From Sulfurimonas sp. HSL1-2 (GTDB lineage: Bacteria > Campylobacterota > Campylobacteria > Campylobacterales > Sulfurimonadaceae), in assembly GCF_039645565.1 (NCBI RefSeq), contig NZ_CP147914.1, forward strand, positions 645,573-709,572: 64,000 bases of DNA, given 5' to 3'. A program made the translations under genes and the position numbers. Position 1 is the first letter of the stretch. Each line of letters opens with the position of its first letter. Below, piece by piece: positions 44,683-53,498 of the stretch. The notes below the pieces were generated by a model. The model searched no databases, had not been told where the DNA came from, and worked only from the letters and a program-made list of their open reading frames with translations.

Positions 44683-44948
44683 AGTGCGCCTCCTGCTGTG
44701 ACAGCGGGTTGAGTCCGGCTCAAACACGGTTTCGAGCGTATATTTTGACCATTATAGAACGGCAAATGAAGGGGAGGGGTAATTGTCTGATTAACTTTTG
44801 AACAAAAAGCTCTTTTTTAGCATGAAGTATTGGAAAATTCACAGAAACAAACTGTAAAATCAGACGAAAACGCGGAAGGGAATGGCCATCGGCCCGCGAA
44901 GGGTTGGATGAGGCAACGCACCCGGCAGGCGGTGCTACAACATATGTT
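44683..44948 (-). promoter_or_regulatory. Promoter region of the minus-strand ligase operon
   Basis: The minus strand reads CTATAATGG with a perfect TATAAT (complement of 44751-44756), about 69 bases before the ATG at 44682. Upstream lies an AT-rich tract (44770-44860). No -35 consensus. The rest of the 266-base gap shows no gene and no clear terminator for the SDR gene that ends at 44949. Confidence 0.45.
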
Positions 44949-46415
44949 TTACGCTTGGGGCTGAACGTCTTCAAAGCGCTCGGCGCGGTTGTGGACCGAT
45001 CGGATCATATCGCGGAAAACGAGAAAATGCAGGGGGATGAGCAGGTACCAGTACAGACGCCCCCACACCCCCTTCGGAATGAAGTAGGCGCTCTGCACGA
45101 GGCGGTCGCCGTCGATCCTGAACTCCAGCCATGCTTTGCCGGGGAGTTTCATCTGCGCAAAGAGCAGCAGCCTTTCGTCCGGCACGACATCGACGACCTT
45201 CCAGAAGTCGAGGCTGTCGCCGATGCGGAGTTCATTCTGCGACCGGCGGCCCCGGTTCAGCCCGGCGCCGCCGGCCAGATTGTCGAAGAAGCCCCGCACC
45301 CTCCAGAGCGGGTCGTAGGCGAACCAGCCGTTCTGCCCCCCGATGGCGCAGACGCTTTTGAAGAGGGCCGGAGCCGTACGGTTCCCCAGCGGCAGGGTCT
45401 TGCGGTCGACGAAAACGGCGTCGGCGATCGAACGGCCGTGGTCGGTTTCCCAGACGTCGCCGCCGCGGTCGCTCCAGCGGCTGAGTACCTGGTTCTCCTC
45501 GGCCTCCTTGAGCGCCCCGGCGACGGCGCTTTTGAACGGGGCCGGCCGGATCGCCGGGAAGAGCCGTGCGGCGTTGTCGTTCTGCACGACGACTTCGGAA
45601 CCGAGTCCCTCGATCAGGGAACGCGCCACGCCGTAGGGCACGGGCGTGAAGAGGTTCAACCAGTACGAGGAGAGGGTGACGGAGAGAAAGGGGACCGGGA
45701 GGATCAGGCGCTTCAGTCCCATCACGCCGGCGCATTGGCGCATCATCTCCCCGTAGGAGAGGACCTCCGCCCCGATGTCTACCCTGAGGCTGCCCGTGAT
45801 CGCGGGGCTGCGGGCGGCGTCGAGGTAGGCGATGACGTCGTTGACGCCGATGGGCTGGGCGCGGGTACTGACCCATTTGGGCGTGATCATGACGGGGAGT
45901 TTCTGGATAAGGTTCCGGATGATCTCGAAGCTCGCGCTCCCCGACCCGATGATGACACCGGCGCGGAACCAGAGCACGTCGATCTTGCCGGGGCGGGCCG
46001 AGAGGAGCTCCCCGGTCTCGATCCGGCTGAGCAGGTGTTCGCTCGTGCCCGCCGTCTTGACGCCGAGGCCCCCGAGGTAGACGATTTTTTTCACCCCGGC
46101 CCGCAAAGCGGCGTCGCGGAAATTGACGGCGCTGGTGCGGTCCTTCTCGGCAAAATCACCGCTGCCCAGGGAGTGGATGAGGTAGTAGGCGACGTCTATT
46201 CCTTCCATGGCCTGTGCGAGCGCTTCGGGCGTGAAGGTGCTTCCCTGGATGACCTCGGCGCGTGCGCGTACCGCGCTTCCGAGGGCGTCGGGGTTGCGCA
46301 CCAGCAGGCGTAAAGAGACGTTGGGGTCTTCCAGCAGCAGCCGCTTCAGCCGCCGCCCGATATACCCCGTGGCCCCGGTCAGAAGAATGCGTTGCTTTGG
46401 TGTATCTGTTTTCAT
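44949..46415 (-). CDS. NAD(P)-binding SDR-type protein with DUF2867 domain
   Basis: From ATG 46415 the protein has 488 residues. Residues 1-300 are an atypical SDR: the dinucleotide loop TGATGYIGRRL is at the N-terminus, followed by AYYLIHSLG and KIVYLGGLG. Residues 330-488 are DUF2867 (GDSLDFWKVVDV, LPGKAWLEFRI, VWGRLYWYLLIPLH), ending in a hydrophobic stretch that may touch the membrane. Such fusions are widespread and uncharacterised, probably redox or lipid-related. The start has no ribosome site; TACAAT lies 9 bases before it, so the mRNA may be almost leaderless. A TTG at 46445 is the alternative. Confidence 0.85.
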   Translation of the reverse strand: MKTDTPKQRILLTGATGYIGRRLKRLLLEDPNVSLRLLVRNPDALGSAVRARAEVIQGSTFTPEALAQAMEGIDVAYYLIHSLGSGDFAEKDRTSAVNFRDAALRAGVKKIVYLGGLGVKTAGTSEHLLSRIETGELLSARPGKIDVLWFRAGVIIGSGSASFEIIRNLIQKLPVMITPKWVSTRAQPIGVNDVIAYLDAARSPAITGSLRVDIGAEVLSYGEMMRQCAGVMGLKRLILPVPFLSVTLSSYWLNLFTPVPYGVARSLIEGLGSEVVVQNDNAARLFPAIRPAPFKSAVAGALKEAEENQVLSRWSDRGGDVWETDHGRSIADAVFVDRKTLPLGNRTAPALFKSVCAIGGQNGWFAYDPLWRVRGFFDNLAGGAGLNRGRRSQNELRIGDSLDFWKVVDVVPDERLLLFAQMKLPGKAWLEFRIDGDRLVQSAYFIPKGVWGRLYWYLLIPLHFLVFRDMIRSVHNRAERFEDVQPQA

Positions 46416-46476
46416 AATATTTATTGTAGCACCGATTGGCATCAACCGGAGGCTTCAAGTGACTGCGGTCAGTGTC

Positions 46477-47424
46477 TCAGCGGCTGCTCTCTAGGTACGA
46501 ACGCAGCGCCATGGATTTGGGGTAGGGGTCGAGGAAGGTCTGCTTCAGGAGGTAGTCTACCCCGTACTTCGCGGCCAGGAACCGGATGGTGCTGACCGGC
46601 GTCATCAGGGTCAGCAGTTTGGCGGCGTAGTCGTCGATCTGTTCATGCAGCATCGCTTTTTCGGCGGGGGTGAGAAGGCGCTTGAAGAAACCGGCCATAT
46701 GCTCGAGGACGTTGCGGGTGCGCCGCAGGGAGCTTTTTTCGGCGATGGCGCTCTTGAAGAGGTACTCATAGGTCTGCATCACCTCCGCCGGCGTTCTGTT
46801 CTCGGCGTTGGCGACGACGCGTCCCATCTGCCGGTAGAGGGCTTCGTCCTTGGCCTGCAGCAGAAACTTGTTGACGGTGTGGAAGCGGACGAGGTCGTGC
46901 ATGCCCCGGCATTCGGCTTTCATCCGTTCGAAAGCGTCGTAGGCGAAGAGCTGCATGATGAAGTTCTCCCGCAGCCATGCGTCCTGCAGTCGGGCCTCCT
47001 CCTCCATCGGCAGCAGGGGGAAGGCCTCTTTGCACCGCTGTACGAACAGACCGTCGTGCTTGCCGTCGCTGTGGCCGTTGGGCAGATGCATCTTCGCGCT
47101 GCCGAAGCCGCAGCTGGGCGATTTGGCCTTGAAGATGATACCGGTGAGCGGTGCCCCGCGGAGACGGTCGAGTTCCGTCTGCACGCTTTCGGCGAGCGCA
47201 GCCGTGACATCACCGCCTGTTTTGTTCGAAAGGACGTAGGCATGGGTGTCGTCGTGGACGAGCCTGATCGAGGGGCGCGGGGTGCCGAAGGCGAGGTGTT
47301 CCGGGCAGAACGGCACGAAGGTTGCGTACTCCGCGAGCGATTCGGTCAGAAAACGGAAGTGCTTGTGGCCGCCGTCAAAACGGACTTTTTCGCCGAGCAG
47401 ACAGGCAGAAACGGCAATGGTCAT
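46477..47424 (-). CDS. DUF523 plus DUF1722 protein
   Basis: From ATG 47424, with AAGGAG five bases upstream, the protein has 315 residues. Residues 1-150 are DUF523: SACLLGEKVRFDGGHK, PFCPEHLAFGTPRP and KAKSPSCGFGSAKM, with three conserved cysteines that could bind a metal or iron-sulfur cluster. Residues 190-310 are DUF1722 (YbgA-like): FHTVNKFLLQAKDEALYRQMG and LRRTRNVLEHMAGFFK. In many bacteria this fused protein sits next to photolyase or stress genes; here it follows an outer-membrane protein gene by 11 bases. Biochemical role unknown. Confidence 0.9.
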   Translation of the reverse strand: MTIAVSACLLGEKVRFDGGHKHFRFLTESLAEYATFVPFCPEHLAFGTPRPSIRLVHDDTHAYVLSNKTGGDVTAALAESVQTELDRLRGAPLTGIIFKAKSPSCGFGSAKMHLPNGHSDGKHDGLFVQRCKEAFPLLPMEEEARLQDAWLRENFIMQLFAYDAFERMKAECRGMHDLVRFHTVNKFLLQAKDEALYRQMGRVVANAENRTPAEVMQTYEYLFKSAIAEKSSLRRTRNVLEHMAGFFKRLLTPAEKAMLHEQIDDYAAKLLTLMTPVSTIRFLAAKYGVDYLLKQTFLDPYPKSMALRSYLESSR

Positions 47425-47435
47425 GGAAGCTCCTT

Positions 47436-48311
47436 TCAGCGGAAGATATAGGTCAGTTTGAACATCAGCCCCGCAGAGGGTTTGATGCGGTAGCTCTCCA
47501 GGGCGTCGGCCGCATGGTCGTAGAGGTGGATTTCGCGCCTGAAAGCGTAGAGCAGGTCGCTGCTGAACTCCCACTGCTCCGCCGCGCTCAGGCGCACCCC
47601 GGTGCTCAGCTGGTAGTCCTGGGCTTCCAGGTAGCCCCTGGGTTCGATGCCGCTGTCGTCTGCGAGCCTTATGACGGCCTGCGAAAAGAGGAACCCGGCC
47701 CGCAGCAACACGCCGGGGGCGACATGGTACCCGGCAAAGGCGCGCGGGAAACCGACGACGGCGGTAAACCCGTCGTCGGCACGGGCGCGGTAGCTGTAGC
47801 CGATGACAGGGAGGGCGAGGGTCGTGATGGGGTGGTAGTTGACGAAGGCCCCCATCTGCAGCGAGTGGTCATGGTCGATCTTGTATGCGAAAAAGCCGAA
47901 GATCCCCCCGCCCAGGGCATTGCCGTCGAGCTCGCGTTCGTAGGTGGCGTTCATGTTCACCGAGAGGAGCATGTTCCAGTGCGGGTCCAGGCGCTGAAAG
48001 AAGTTGCCGAAAACCCTGAACTGGTTCATCTGTTCGATGGGGGCTTTTCCCCGGTAAAACGGGAGGGACGCTTCATCTTTCCAGCTGAAACGCCACCGCG
48101 CATAGTTGATGCCGCCGAAGGCGTTGTTGATCTTGACGTTGTACTTGCCCGTGCTTACCTTGGCGTCATAGCCGGCGATGCCGCTCTCGGCAAGCCGTAC
48201 GGCTTCGAGGGAGAGCTTCGGCTGGACCATCTTTTCGAGCAGGGAAGGACGCTCCTGGGCAGCGAGGGATGCGACCATGACAAAGAGCAGGAAAAGCATC
48301 GGCATCCGCAT
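47436..48311 (-). CDS. Predicted outer-membrane beta-barrel protein
   Basis: A 291-residue protein with a signal peptide (MLFLLFVMVASLAAQ, cleavage near AAQ-ER) and a mature part rich in alternating polar and hydrophobic residues. Strand-like segments such as HWNMLLSVNMNATYEREL, TALALP-type repeats and a C-terminal LMFKLTYIFR ending in an aromatic-then-basic residue suggest a barrel of 10-12 strands. No family name recognised. It is the first gene of a small operon with the DUF523/DUF1722 gene and possibly the SDR gene. Confidence 0.75.
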   Translation of the reverse strand: MRMPMLFLLFVMVASLAAQERPSLLEKMVQPKLSLEAVRLAESGIAGYDAKVSTGKYNVKINNAFGGINYARWRFSWKDEASLPFYRGKAPIEQMNQFRVFGNFFQRLDPHWNMLLSVNMNATYERELDGNALGGGIFGFFAYKIDHDHSLQMGAFVNYHPITTLALPVIGYSYRARADDGFTAVVGFPRAFAGYHVAPGVLLRAGFLFSQAVIRLADDSGIEPRGYLEAQDYQLSTGVRLSAAEQWEFSSDLLYAFRREIHLYDHAADALESYRIKPSAGLMFKLTYIFR

Positions 48312-48424
48312 CCTTTCACAGGGGAGATAAAGGAGGGTATACCAACTATCTTTAAACTCTGCGAAGCGGCAGGCGTCTATGCTGCTTCTTTAGCCGGACT
48401 TTTGTTCCGGCAGGGCGCGGGGCC

Positions 48425-49276
48425 TCAGCGTTTGCGGGCGTTGATGAAGTAGACGGCGGCGGTGCTGACGGCACCCCCCGCCACGAGCCAGAAGGAGGGG
48501 CGTTCGCCCAGCAGCAGGAAACTGGCCGCCAGGGCGGTCAGCGGGACGAGGAACATATAGCTTCCGGCCCTGGCCGAGCCGATCTTGCCCGCCGCGACAA
48601 AGTAGATGGTCGAGGCCACCGTCTGTCCCATGATGGCCAGAAAGAGCAGCCCCGTCCAGAAACGCCAGTCCTGGTCCAGCACCGTGCCCAGCCCCGCAGG
48701 CAGCGCCGGAACGAGCGCGATGGGCACCGCGAAAACCGCCAGCCAGAAGTTGAAATGGATGGGCTCCATCTCCGTGTGCGACTGCTGCCCCAGCAGGGTG
48801 AGTACGGCCCAGACAATCGCGCTGCCGATAAAGAAGACGTTGCCGCTGTGCAGAAGGTCGGCGTGCCACACCTCCAGCATCAGCATCCCGCCGAACAGCC
48901 CGACGCCGAGGCCGAGCAGCTGCGGCGGGGTGACGCGGGTGCGGAACACAAGCAGTGCGAGCAGGGCGGTGAGGATGGGGCTGGCCACGGTAATGATGAC
49001 CCCGCCCGCCCCGGCGCTGCCCGTCTGCACACCCCAGAAGGCAAAGTACATAAAGGCGACGTTGAGCGCGCCCGCGGCGATGGAGAAGCGCAGCGTCCGG
49101 CGGTTGAGGCGCAGCGGCTTGCGCCGCCAGTAGAGGATGGGCAGGAAGGAAACCGCCATGATGGCGAAGCGCAGAAAGGTGACCGTCTCGACCGGGACGG
49201 CAGTATCCGTCACGACCTTGAGCGCGGGCCAGCCGATGCCCCACAACACCATCGCCAGTACGATCCAACCCGCCAT
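48425..49276 (-). CDS. EamA/DMT-family permease
   Basis: A 283-residue inner-membrane protein with ten hydrophobic helices arranged as two EamA repeats (AGWIVLAMVLWGIGWPALK, GGVIITVASPILTALLAL and later LLFLAIMGQTVASTIYFV, PLTALAASFLLLGERPS). EamA transporters usually export amino acids, purines or other metabolites; the substrate cannot be predicted. The ATG at 49276 is supported by AGGGA six bases upstream; the frame extends to 49339 without support. A TATAAT (complement of 49304-49309) lies about 28 bases upstream of the start. Confidence 0.88.
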   Translation of the reverse strand: MAGWIVLAMVLWGIGWPALKVVTDTAVPVETVTFLRFAIMAVSFLPILYWRRKPLRLNRRTLRFSIAAGALNVAFMYFAFWGVQTGSAGAGGVIITVASPILTALLALLVFRTRVTPPQLLGLGVGLFGGMLMLEVWHADLLHSGNVFFIGSAIVWAVLTLLGQQSHTEMEPIHFNFWLAVFAVPIALVPALPAGLGTVLDQDWRFWTGLLFLAIMGQTVASTIYFVAAGKIGSARAGSYMFLVPLTALAASFLLLGERPSFWLVAGGAVSTAAVYFINARKR

Positions 49277-49303
49277 TCTATTTCCCTGCTGAAAATTTCG
49301 GGA

Positions 49304-49309
49304 ATTATA
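49304..49309 (-). promoter_or_regulatory. -10 box of the EamA permease gene
   Basis: The minus strand reads GAGTATAATTCC, a perfect TATAAT with no -35 box at the right distance. The 150-base gap also serves as the upstream region of the divergent AT-rich gene at 49427. Confidence 0.5.
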
Positions 49310-49426
49310 CTCCGATAATGGCACGATGTGAGATTTCAATGATTTCTATTTGCTACTCTGCTATCATGGTTTTTGATCGAAATATATGATTGATCTTGTT
49401 AAACGTTAGACATACAAAGCAGAGGC

Positions 49427-50284
49427 ATGAAAACAGAAGATATTGAAATATTAGTACAGCTTTATTTTGAAGGTATAAAAACTTACAAAGAAGCCTGCGA
49501 TTTCATTTTGAAACAAGATACTAAAATCAATAATGAACTGTTTCTTCTTCTGCTGGCTATATCAGATTCAATGGAATCTTTAGCCATATTAAGTCGTTAC
49601 AATAAAATGCGTGACTGCTATGTGACTTCAAGAGTTATATATGAAACTATTTTAAATGTCCTAACCATTTTGTCTACGAACTTTGAGGCTATGGATGAAA
49701 TGATGCAATACACGCAAGATGAAATTGCAAAAGAACCGGCTCGTTCCATAGCTACAGATAGCGAAGCAGTTTTTTTTACATTCGATGGGAATAATCACTC
49801 TGTTGGCTTCGCAAAACACAATCCAATTAAATCAAAAAATCCACGTTCTTGGACAAAGCATAATATTCCGAATCAAATAAACTTAATTGACAAGAAATAT
49901 GGAAAAGTAGCTTCACGCTCTTTACAAGTAGCTCATTTGACAATTTATAGAACGGCATCAAATATTGCACATGGGACTTTATACGGTATGTTGCAAGCAA
50001 TGGGTTTAATTCATGGGAAAGAAATTAAATCATTTACAGATACGAGTATGATTGAGCACAATCAACAAGTTATTGCTACCTTGCTTTTAACAACATTACA
50101 GAGTACTTACTCATTAATATATGCATTGGACAAAGAAATAGGACTAGAGCAATTTGAAAAGGGATTTTATGAGACTCTTGGCCAGTTAATCCACGAAGGA
50201 CAAAAAAGATTGTCTAACAAATCAAAGGAGACCAATCAAACGTCATACTTTACAAAAGAAGATTTAGAAAGGAAAAAATCATGA
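49427..50284 (+). CDS. DUF5677-like helical protein, AT-rich, probably transferred
   Basis: A 285-residue soluble protein, nearly all helical. Segments CYVTSRVIYETILNVLTIL and later YRTASNIAHGTLYGML (with the IAHG motif) fit the DUF5677 family, whose members occur in accessory and defence regions but lack a proven activity. The coding sequence is conspicuously AT-rich with A- and T-ending codons (AAA, ATT, TTA), unlike all neighbours, indicating recent acquisition. The last four bases overlap the start of the next gene. Upstream sequence is also AT-rich, so the transferred segment may begin near 49330. Confidence 0.75.
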   Translation: MKTEDIEILVQLYFEGIKTYKEACDFILKQDTKINNELFLLLLAISDSMESLAILSRYNKMRDCYVTSRVIYETILNVLTILSTNFEAMDEMMQYTQDEIAKEPARSIATDSEAVFFTFDGNNHSVGFAKHNPIKSKNPRSWTKHNIPNQINLIDKKYGKVASRSLQVAHLTIYRTASNIAHGTLYGMLQAMGLIHGKEIKSFTDTSMIEHNQQVIATLLLTTLQSTYSLIYALDKEIGLEQFEKGFYETLGQLIHEGQKRLSNKSKETNQTSYFTKEDLERKKS

Positions 50285-50601
50285 GCAGTGAGACCCCGAT
50301 CATCAGGCTGTTTTTCGCAAAAATGAAAACGGCGTTTTTTGAGCTTTCAGAAGCAGAGAGGGCGGCTTTCATGGCAAAAGATAGGGCAAACCTTGACAGC
50401 CTGGGGATGAAAGCGGTCTCGATGATAGACTGCAGCAGTACGGATGAGAAGTGGGACTACATCGGGGTGGAGAGCTGGCCGTCCATGGATGCGGTCAAGC
50501 AGCGTGAAGTGTTCGAGAATGAGGAACTCCATATCTCCGACTATGTCGACTATGAGGTCCACATGGGGATTGAGCAGTCATTTGAAAACTATGGAAAATG
50601 A
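50281..50601 (+). CDS. Small hypothetical protein, possible dimeric alpha/beta barrel
   Basis: A 106-residue protein with GC content like the rest of the genome, in contrast to the gene it overlaps (ATGA, four bases). It has strand-helix-strand segments (IRLFFAKMKTAFFEL, GMKAVSMIDCSSTDEKWDYIGVESW, YVDYEVHMGIEQ) reminiscent of dimeric alpha/beta-barrel (ABM/YCII-like) proteins. No close family recognised. The junction between AT-rich and host-like DNA lies at or just before its start, so the overlap may be a chance product of insertion. Confidence 0.65.
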   Translation: MSSETPIIRLFFAKMKTAFFELSEAERAAFMAKDRANLDSLGMKAVSMIDCSSTDEKWDYIGVESWPSMDAVKQREVFENEELHISDYVDYEVHMGIEQSFENYGK

Positions 50602-50665
50602 TCAAAGGGAACAGTCAAAATCCGTGGGACAAATCAATGGATTTGATACGAAAGGATGAAACACG

Positions 50666-50926
50666 ATGAACACTCGGTTTTTCGGCGTATATCGCGGGAT
50701 CGTTTTGGACAAAAAAGACTCGCAAAACAGGAAAAGACTCGCGGTGCGTATTCCCGATGTGTCGGCGGAAATAGAGCAGTGGGCGGAGCCGTGTATTCCG
50801 AGGGGTTCACGGCAGATGCCGAAAGTAGGCGATGCCGTCTGGGTGATGTTTGAAGCGGGAGACCCCTCACGCCCGGTCTGGATCGGTACACTCTTCGGCA
50901 ATGGGATGCCCCAGGACCCGCTATAG
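50666..50926 (+). CDS. Orphan phage baseplate-type OB-fold protein (gp5/gpV/VgrG N domain)
   Basis: An 86-residue protein matching the OB-fold domain of phage T4 gp5, gpV and VgrG proteins: YRGIVLDKKDSQNRKRLAVRIPD, EPCIPRGS (shortened) and VGDAVWVMFEAGDPSRPVWIG, where the last stretch is the domain's hallmark. In phages and contractile injection systems this domain links the tail tube to the spike. No other tail, sheath or T6SS gene is nearby and the usual C-terminal spike is missing, so this is either a relic or a small protein with a separate role. AAAGGATG gives a good ribosome site. Confidence 0.8.
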   Translation: MNTRFFGVYRGIVLDKKDSQNRKRLAVRIPDVSAEIEQWAEPCIPRGSRQMPKVGDAVWVMFEAGDPSRPVWIGTLFGNGMPQDPL

Positions 50927-50954
50927 TCGTCATGCATGCGTGAAGGATTCCGAT

Positions 50955-51407
50955 ATGACGATAAAAGACTCCGGCAACAGTGAGAAGAATGTAAGGATGG
51001 TGGCGGTGGGCCTGCTGCTTGCCGTCATAGGCCTCGTGGCCTTCAAAGACCTTTTACACGCACGGGCCGACAGGGTCCTGCCGTCGGCGCTGTTCATACT
51101 CTCCTATCTCGGACTCCCCATACTTTTTGTCGGTGCCGTCACCATATTCAGAGGGATGGGATGGCTGAAGGGCCGGGGATTCGCACGAACCCTTTTGAGC
51201 ATAGGAATTGCGATGCTGGCAGTGGGGGGCTTCCCCTGGGTCTATACCGACCTGCTGGTCGGCGGCCGTCCGGGCAACGAAGCATCCGGAATGCTCGGGA
51301 CGATCCTCTTTATCCTTGTCGGAGTGCCGGGATTGGTCGTCACGGTCACGGCACTGGTACTCAGATCGCGGCAGCTCAAAAAAGAAAATCGCAGTCAGGA
51401 TAGTTGA
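50955..51407 (+). CDS. Small membrane protein of unknown function
   Basis: From ATG 50955 (AAGGA seven bases upstream) the protein has 150 residues with four predicted helices: MVAVGLLLAVIGLVAF, LPSALFILSYLGLPILFV, LSIGIAMLAVGGFPWVY and GTILFILVGVPGLVVTVTAL. A charged C-terminal tail follows. No family recognised. It lies between the orphan OB-fold gene and the convergent nasA gene and has host-like composition. Confidence 0.7.
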   Translation: MTIKDSGNSEKNVRMVAVGLLLAVIGLVAFKDLLHARADRVLPSALFILSYLGLPILFVGAVTIFRGMGWLKGRGFARTLLSIGIAMLAVGGFPWVYTDLLVGGRPGNEASGMLGTILFILVGVPGLVVTVTALVLRSRQLKKENRSQDS

Positions 51408-51435
51408 GACGCAGCAGCCCTGGCCGTTCTTGATG

Positions 51436-53448
51436 TCACCCCGCCCACTTCTCCAGCTTCGCCGCGTTGTGGTTGTAATCGGGCTCTTTTGACTCCGGGT
51501 CGAGGAGGTCGTTGGTGAGGTAGTTGATCCGGCGGTCGGTGACGGGGACGAAGAGGGTCTTTTCGCGGATGTTCTCCGTCACCTTCGCCTCGAAGACGAG
51601 CGAACCCCTCGCCGTCGTCACCTTGACCTTGTCACCGTCGGCGATGCCCGCGCTCTGCGCGTCTTCGCTGTTGATCTCGATGTAGCTCAGCGGCTTGTGT
51701 TTGAGCAGCCGGTCGACGAAGGCGGTTTTCGTGCCGCTGTGCCACTGGTCGCGGGTCCGCCCGGTCGTGAGCAGGTAGGGGAACTCCAGCGATGTGTTTT
51801 CGCTGCGGCGTTCATTCTGCACGTAGATGAGGTTCGCCTTGCCGTCGGGGGTGAGGAATTCGTTGTTGTCAAAGAGCCCTTCGCCCCAGACGTAGCCGCC
51901 GTTTTTGAGGCTGGCGGCATCGACGCCGCTGATGTCCATGTGCCCCTTCGGGCTGAGGGCCGTCATGCGGCGGTATTCGTCCCAGACCGCTTCGGCGTTA
52001 GGGTAGTCGAAGGCGCGCACGAAGCCCATGGCCCGCCCGATCATCGTAAAGATCTCCCAGTCGGGTTTGCAGTCGATGCTGCGGCGCGTCAGCCGCTCCT
52101 GGCGGGTGATGCTGCGGTCCATGTTGGTCTGCGTCCCCTCTTTTTCGCCCCAGGGGGCCGCCGGCAGGCGCAGGTGGGCGAAGGGTTTCGTTTCGCTGTC
52201 GTCGTAGGCGTTGATCTCGACGATAAAGGGCACCTTTTTGAGGGCCGCCTCGACCCGTTTGCGGTTGGGAAGGTGGTAGACGGGGTCGGTGTGGCAGATG
52301 ATAAGGACGTCCAGTTCGCGCCGTTCGGCCGCTTCAATCATCTCGAAGGCCGTCAGTCCCGGCGCGGGGGCGATGTTCTGCGTGCCCCAGAATTCGCTCA
52401 CCTTGGCGATGGACTCCTCGTTAAAGTCCAGGTGCACGGCGAGGGTCGTCGCCAGCCCCCCGACCTCGCGGCCCCCCATTGCGTTGGGCTGGCCGGTCAG
52501 GGAGAAGGGGCCGTTGCCGGGGCGGTTGATCTTGCCGGTAAGCAGGTGGAGGTTGATGAGCGCGAGGTTCTTGTCGACCCCCTGCGCGCTCTGGTTCAGC
52601 CCCATCGTCCAGGCGGAGATGACGTTTTCGCTTTCGTAAAAGAGTTCCATAAAGGCTTCGAACGCCTCTTCTTCCAGCCCGCACCGCTTGAGCAGCTTCT
52701 TGGTCGGGACCTTCTTGATCTTTTTGAGGTAGGCGTCAAAGCCGTTGACATGCGCGTCGAGGAAGGCGTTGTCGGTCTTGCCGTCGTCGACGATGCGGCG
52801 CGCGACGAGGCTGAGGAAGTCGATGTCGGTGCCGACGCGGATGGGGAGGTGGAGATCCGCCTGCTCGGCGGTTTCCGTACGGCGCGGGTCGATGACGACG
52901 GTTTTGAGCCCCTCTTTTTTCGCTTTCTTGATCTTGTTGTTAAAGACGACGTGCGCCTCTGCGGGGTTCGCCCCGATCATGATGAGCAGGTCGCAGTGCT
53001 CGATCTCCTCCATCCGCACGGGGACGTAGTCGGCGCCGAAGACTTTCTTGTGGGCGACGACGGCGCTGGCCATGCAGGTGCGCGAGTTGGTGTCGACGTT
53101 GTTCGTCCCCAGGAACCCCTTGCCGAGCTTGTTGGCGACGTAGTAGTCCTCGGTGAGCATCTGGCCCGAGAGGTAGAAGCCGATCCGCTCGGGGGAGGTG
53201 GAGCGGATGTTGTGGACGATCGTCTCGATGGCCATCTCCCAGGAGATATCCGTAAAGTCTTCGTAGGCTTTGCGAAGCTTGGGGCGCAGCAGCCGAGTCG
53301 GTGTCTCGATGGTATGAAGCTCGCTGGCCCCCTTCGAGCAGACGAGCCCCTCGTTGACAGGGTAATCGATGTCGCCGACAAGGCGCCGGGTGTCGTACTC
53401 GATGCCGCAGCCCACTCCGCAGTATCCGCAGACGGATTTGATTTTCAT
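51436..53448 (-). CDS. nasA: Assimilatory nitrate reductase, catalytic subunit
   Basis: A 670-residue molybdopterin oxidoreductase. The N-terminal cluster ligands are clear: Cys 7, 10, 14 and 37 (VCGYCGVGC, then LVCSKG). A Cys in NSRTCMASAV near residue 128 is the likely molybdenum ligand, and the cofactor regions GANPAEAHVVF and DPRRTETAEQAD follow. There is no twin-arginine signal and no C-terminal BFD-type 2Fe-2S domain, so this is a cytoplasmic, probably ferredoxin-dependent enzyme of the NarB/NasA type reducing nitrate to nitrite. It is divergent from the nitrate transporter operon and shares a symmetric regulatory region with it. Confidence 0.92.
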   Translation of the reverse strand: MKIKSVCGYCGVGCGIEYDTRRLVGDIDYPVNEGLVCSKGASELHTIETPTRLLRPKLRKAYEDFTDISWEMAIETIVHNIRSTSPERIGFYLSGQMLTEDYYVANKLGKGFLGTNNVDTNSRTCMASAVVAHKKVFGADYVPVRMEEIEHCDLLIMIGANPAEAHVVFNNKIKKAKKEGLKTVVIDPRRTETAEQADLHLPIRVGTDIDFLSLVARRIVDDGKTDNAFLDAHVNGFDAYLKKIKKVPTKKLLKRCGLEEEAFEAFMELFYESENVISAWTMGLNQSAQGVDKNLALINLHLLTGKINRPGNGPFSLTGQPNAMGGREVGGLATTLAVHLDFNEESIAKVSEFWGTQNIAPAPGLTAFEMIEAAERRELDVLIICHTDPVYHLPNRKRVEAALKKVPFIVEINAYDDSETKPFAHLRLPAAPWGEKEGTQTNMDRSITRQERLTRRSIDCKPDWEIFTMIGRAMGFVRAFDYPNAEAVWDEYRRMTALSPKGHMDISGVDAASLKNGGYVWGEGLFDNNEFLTPDGKANLIYVQNERRSENTSLEFPYLLTTGRTRDQWHSGTKTAFVDRLLKHKPLSYIEINSEDAQSAGIADGDKVKVTTARGSLVFEAKVTENIREKTLFVPVTDRRINYLTNDLLDPESKEPDYNHNAAKLEKWAG

Positions 53449-53498
53449 AACAAACCTTTCTCTATATATAGGGGTCGATATTTCGTTGTTGCTGACGT

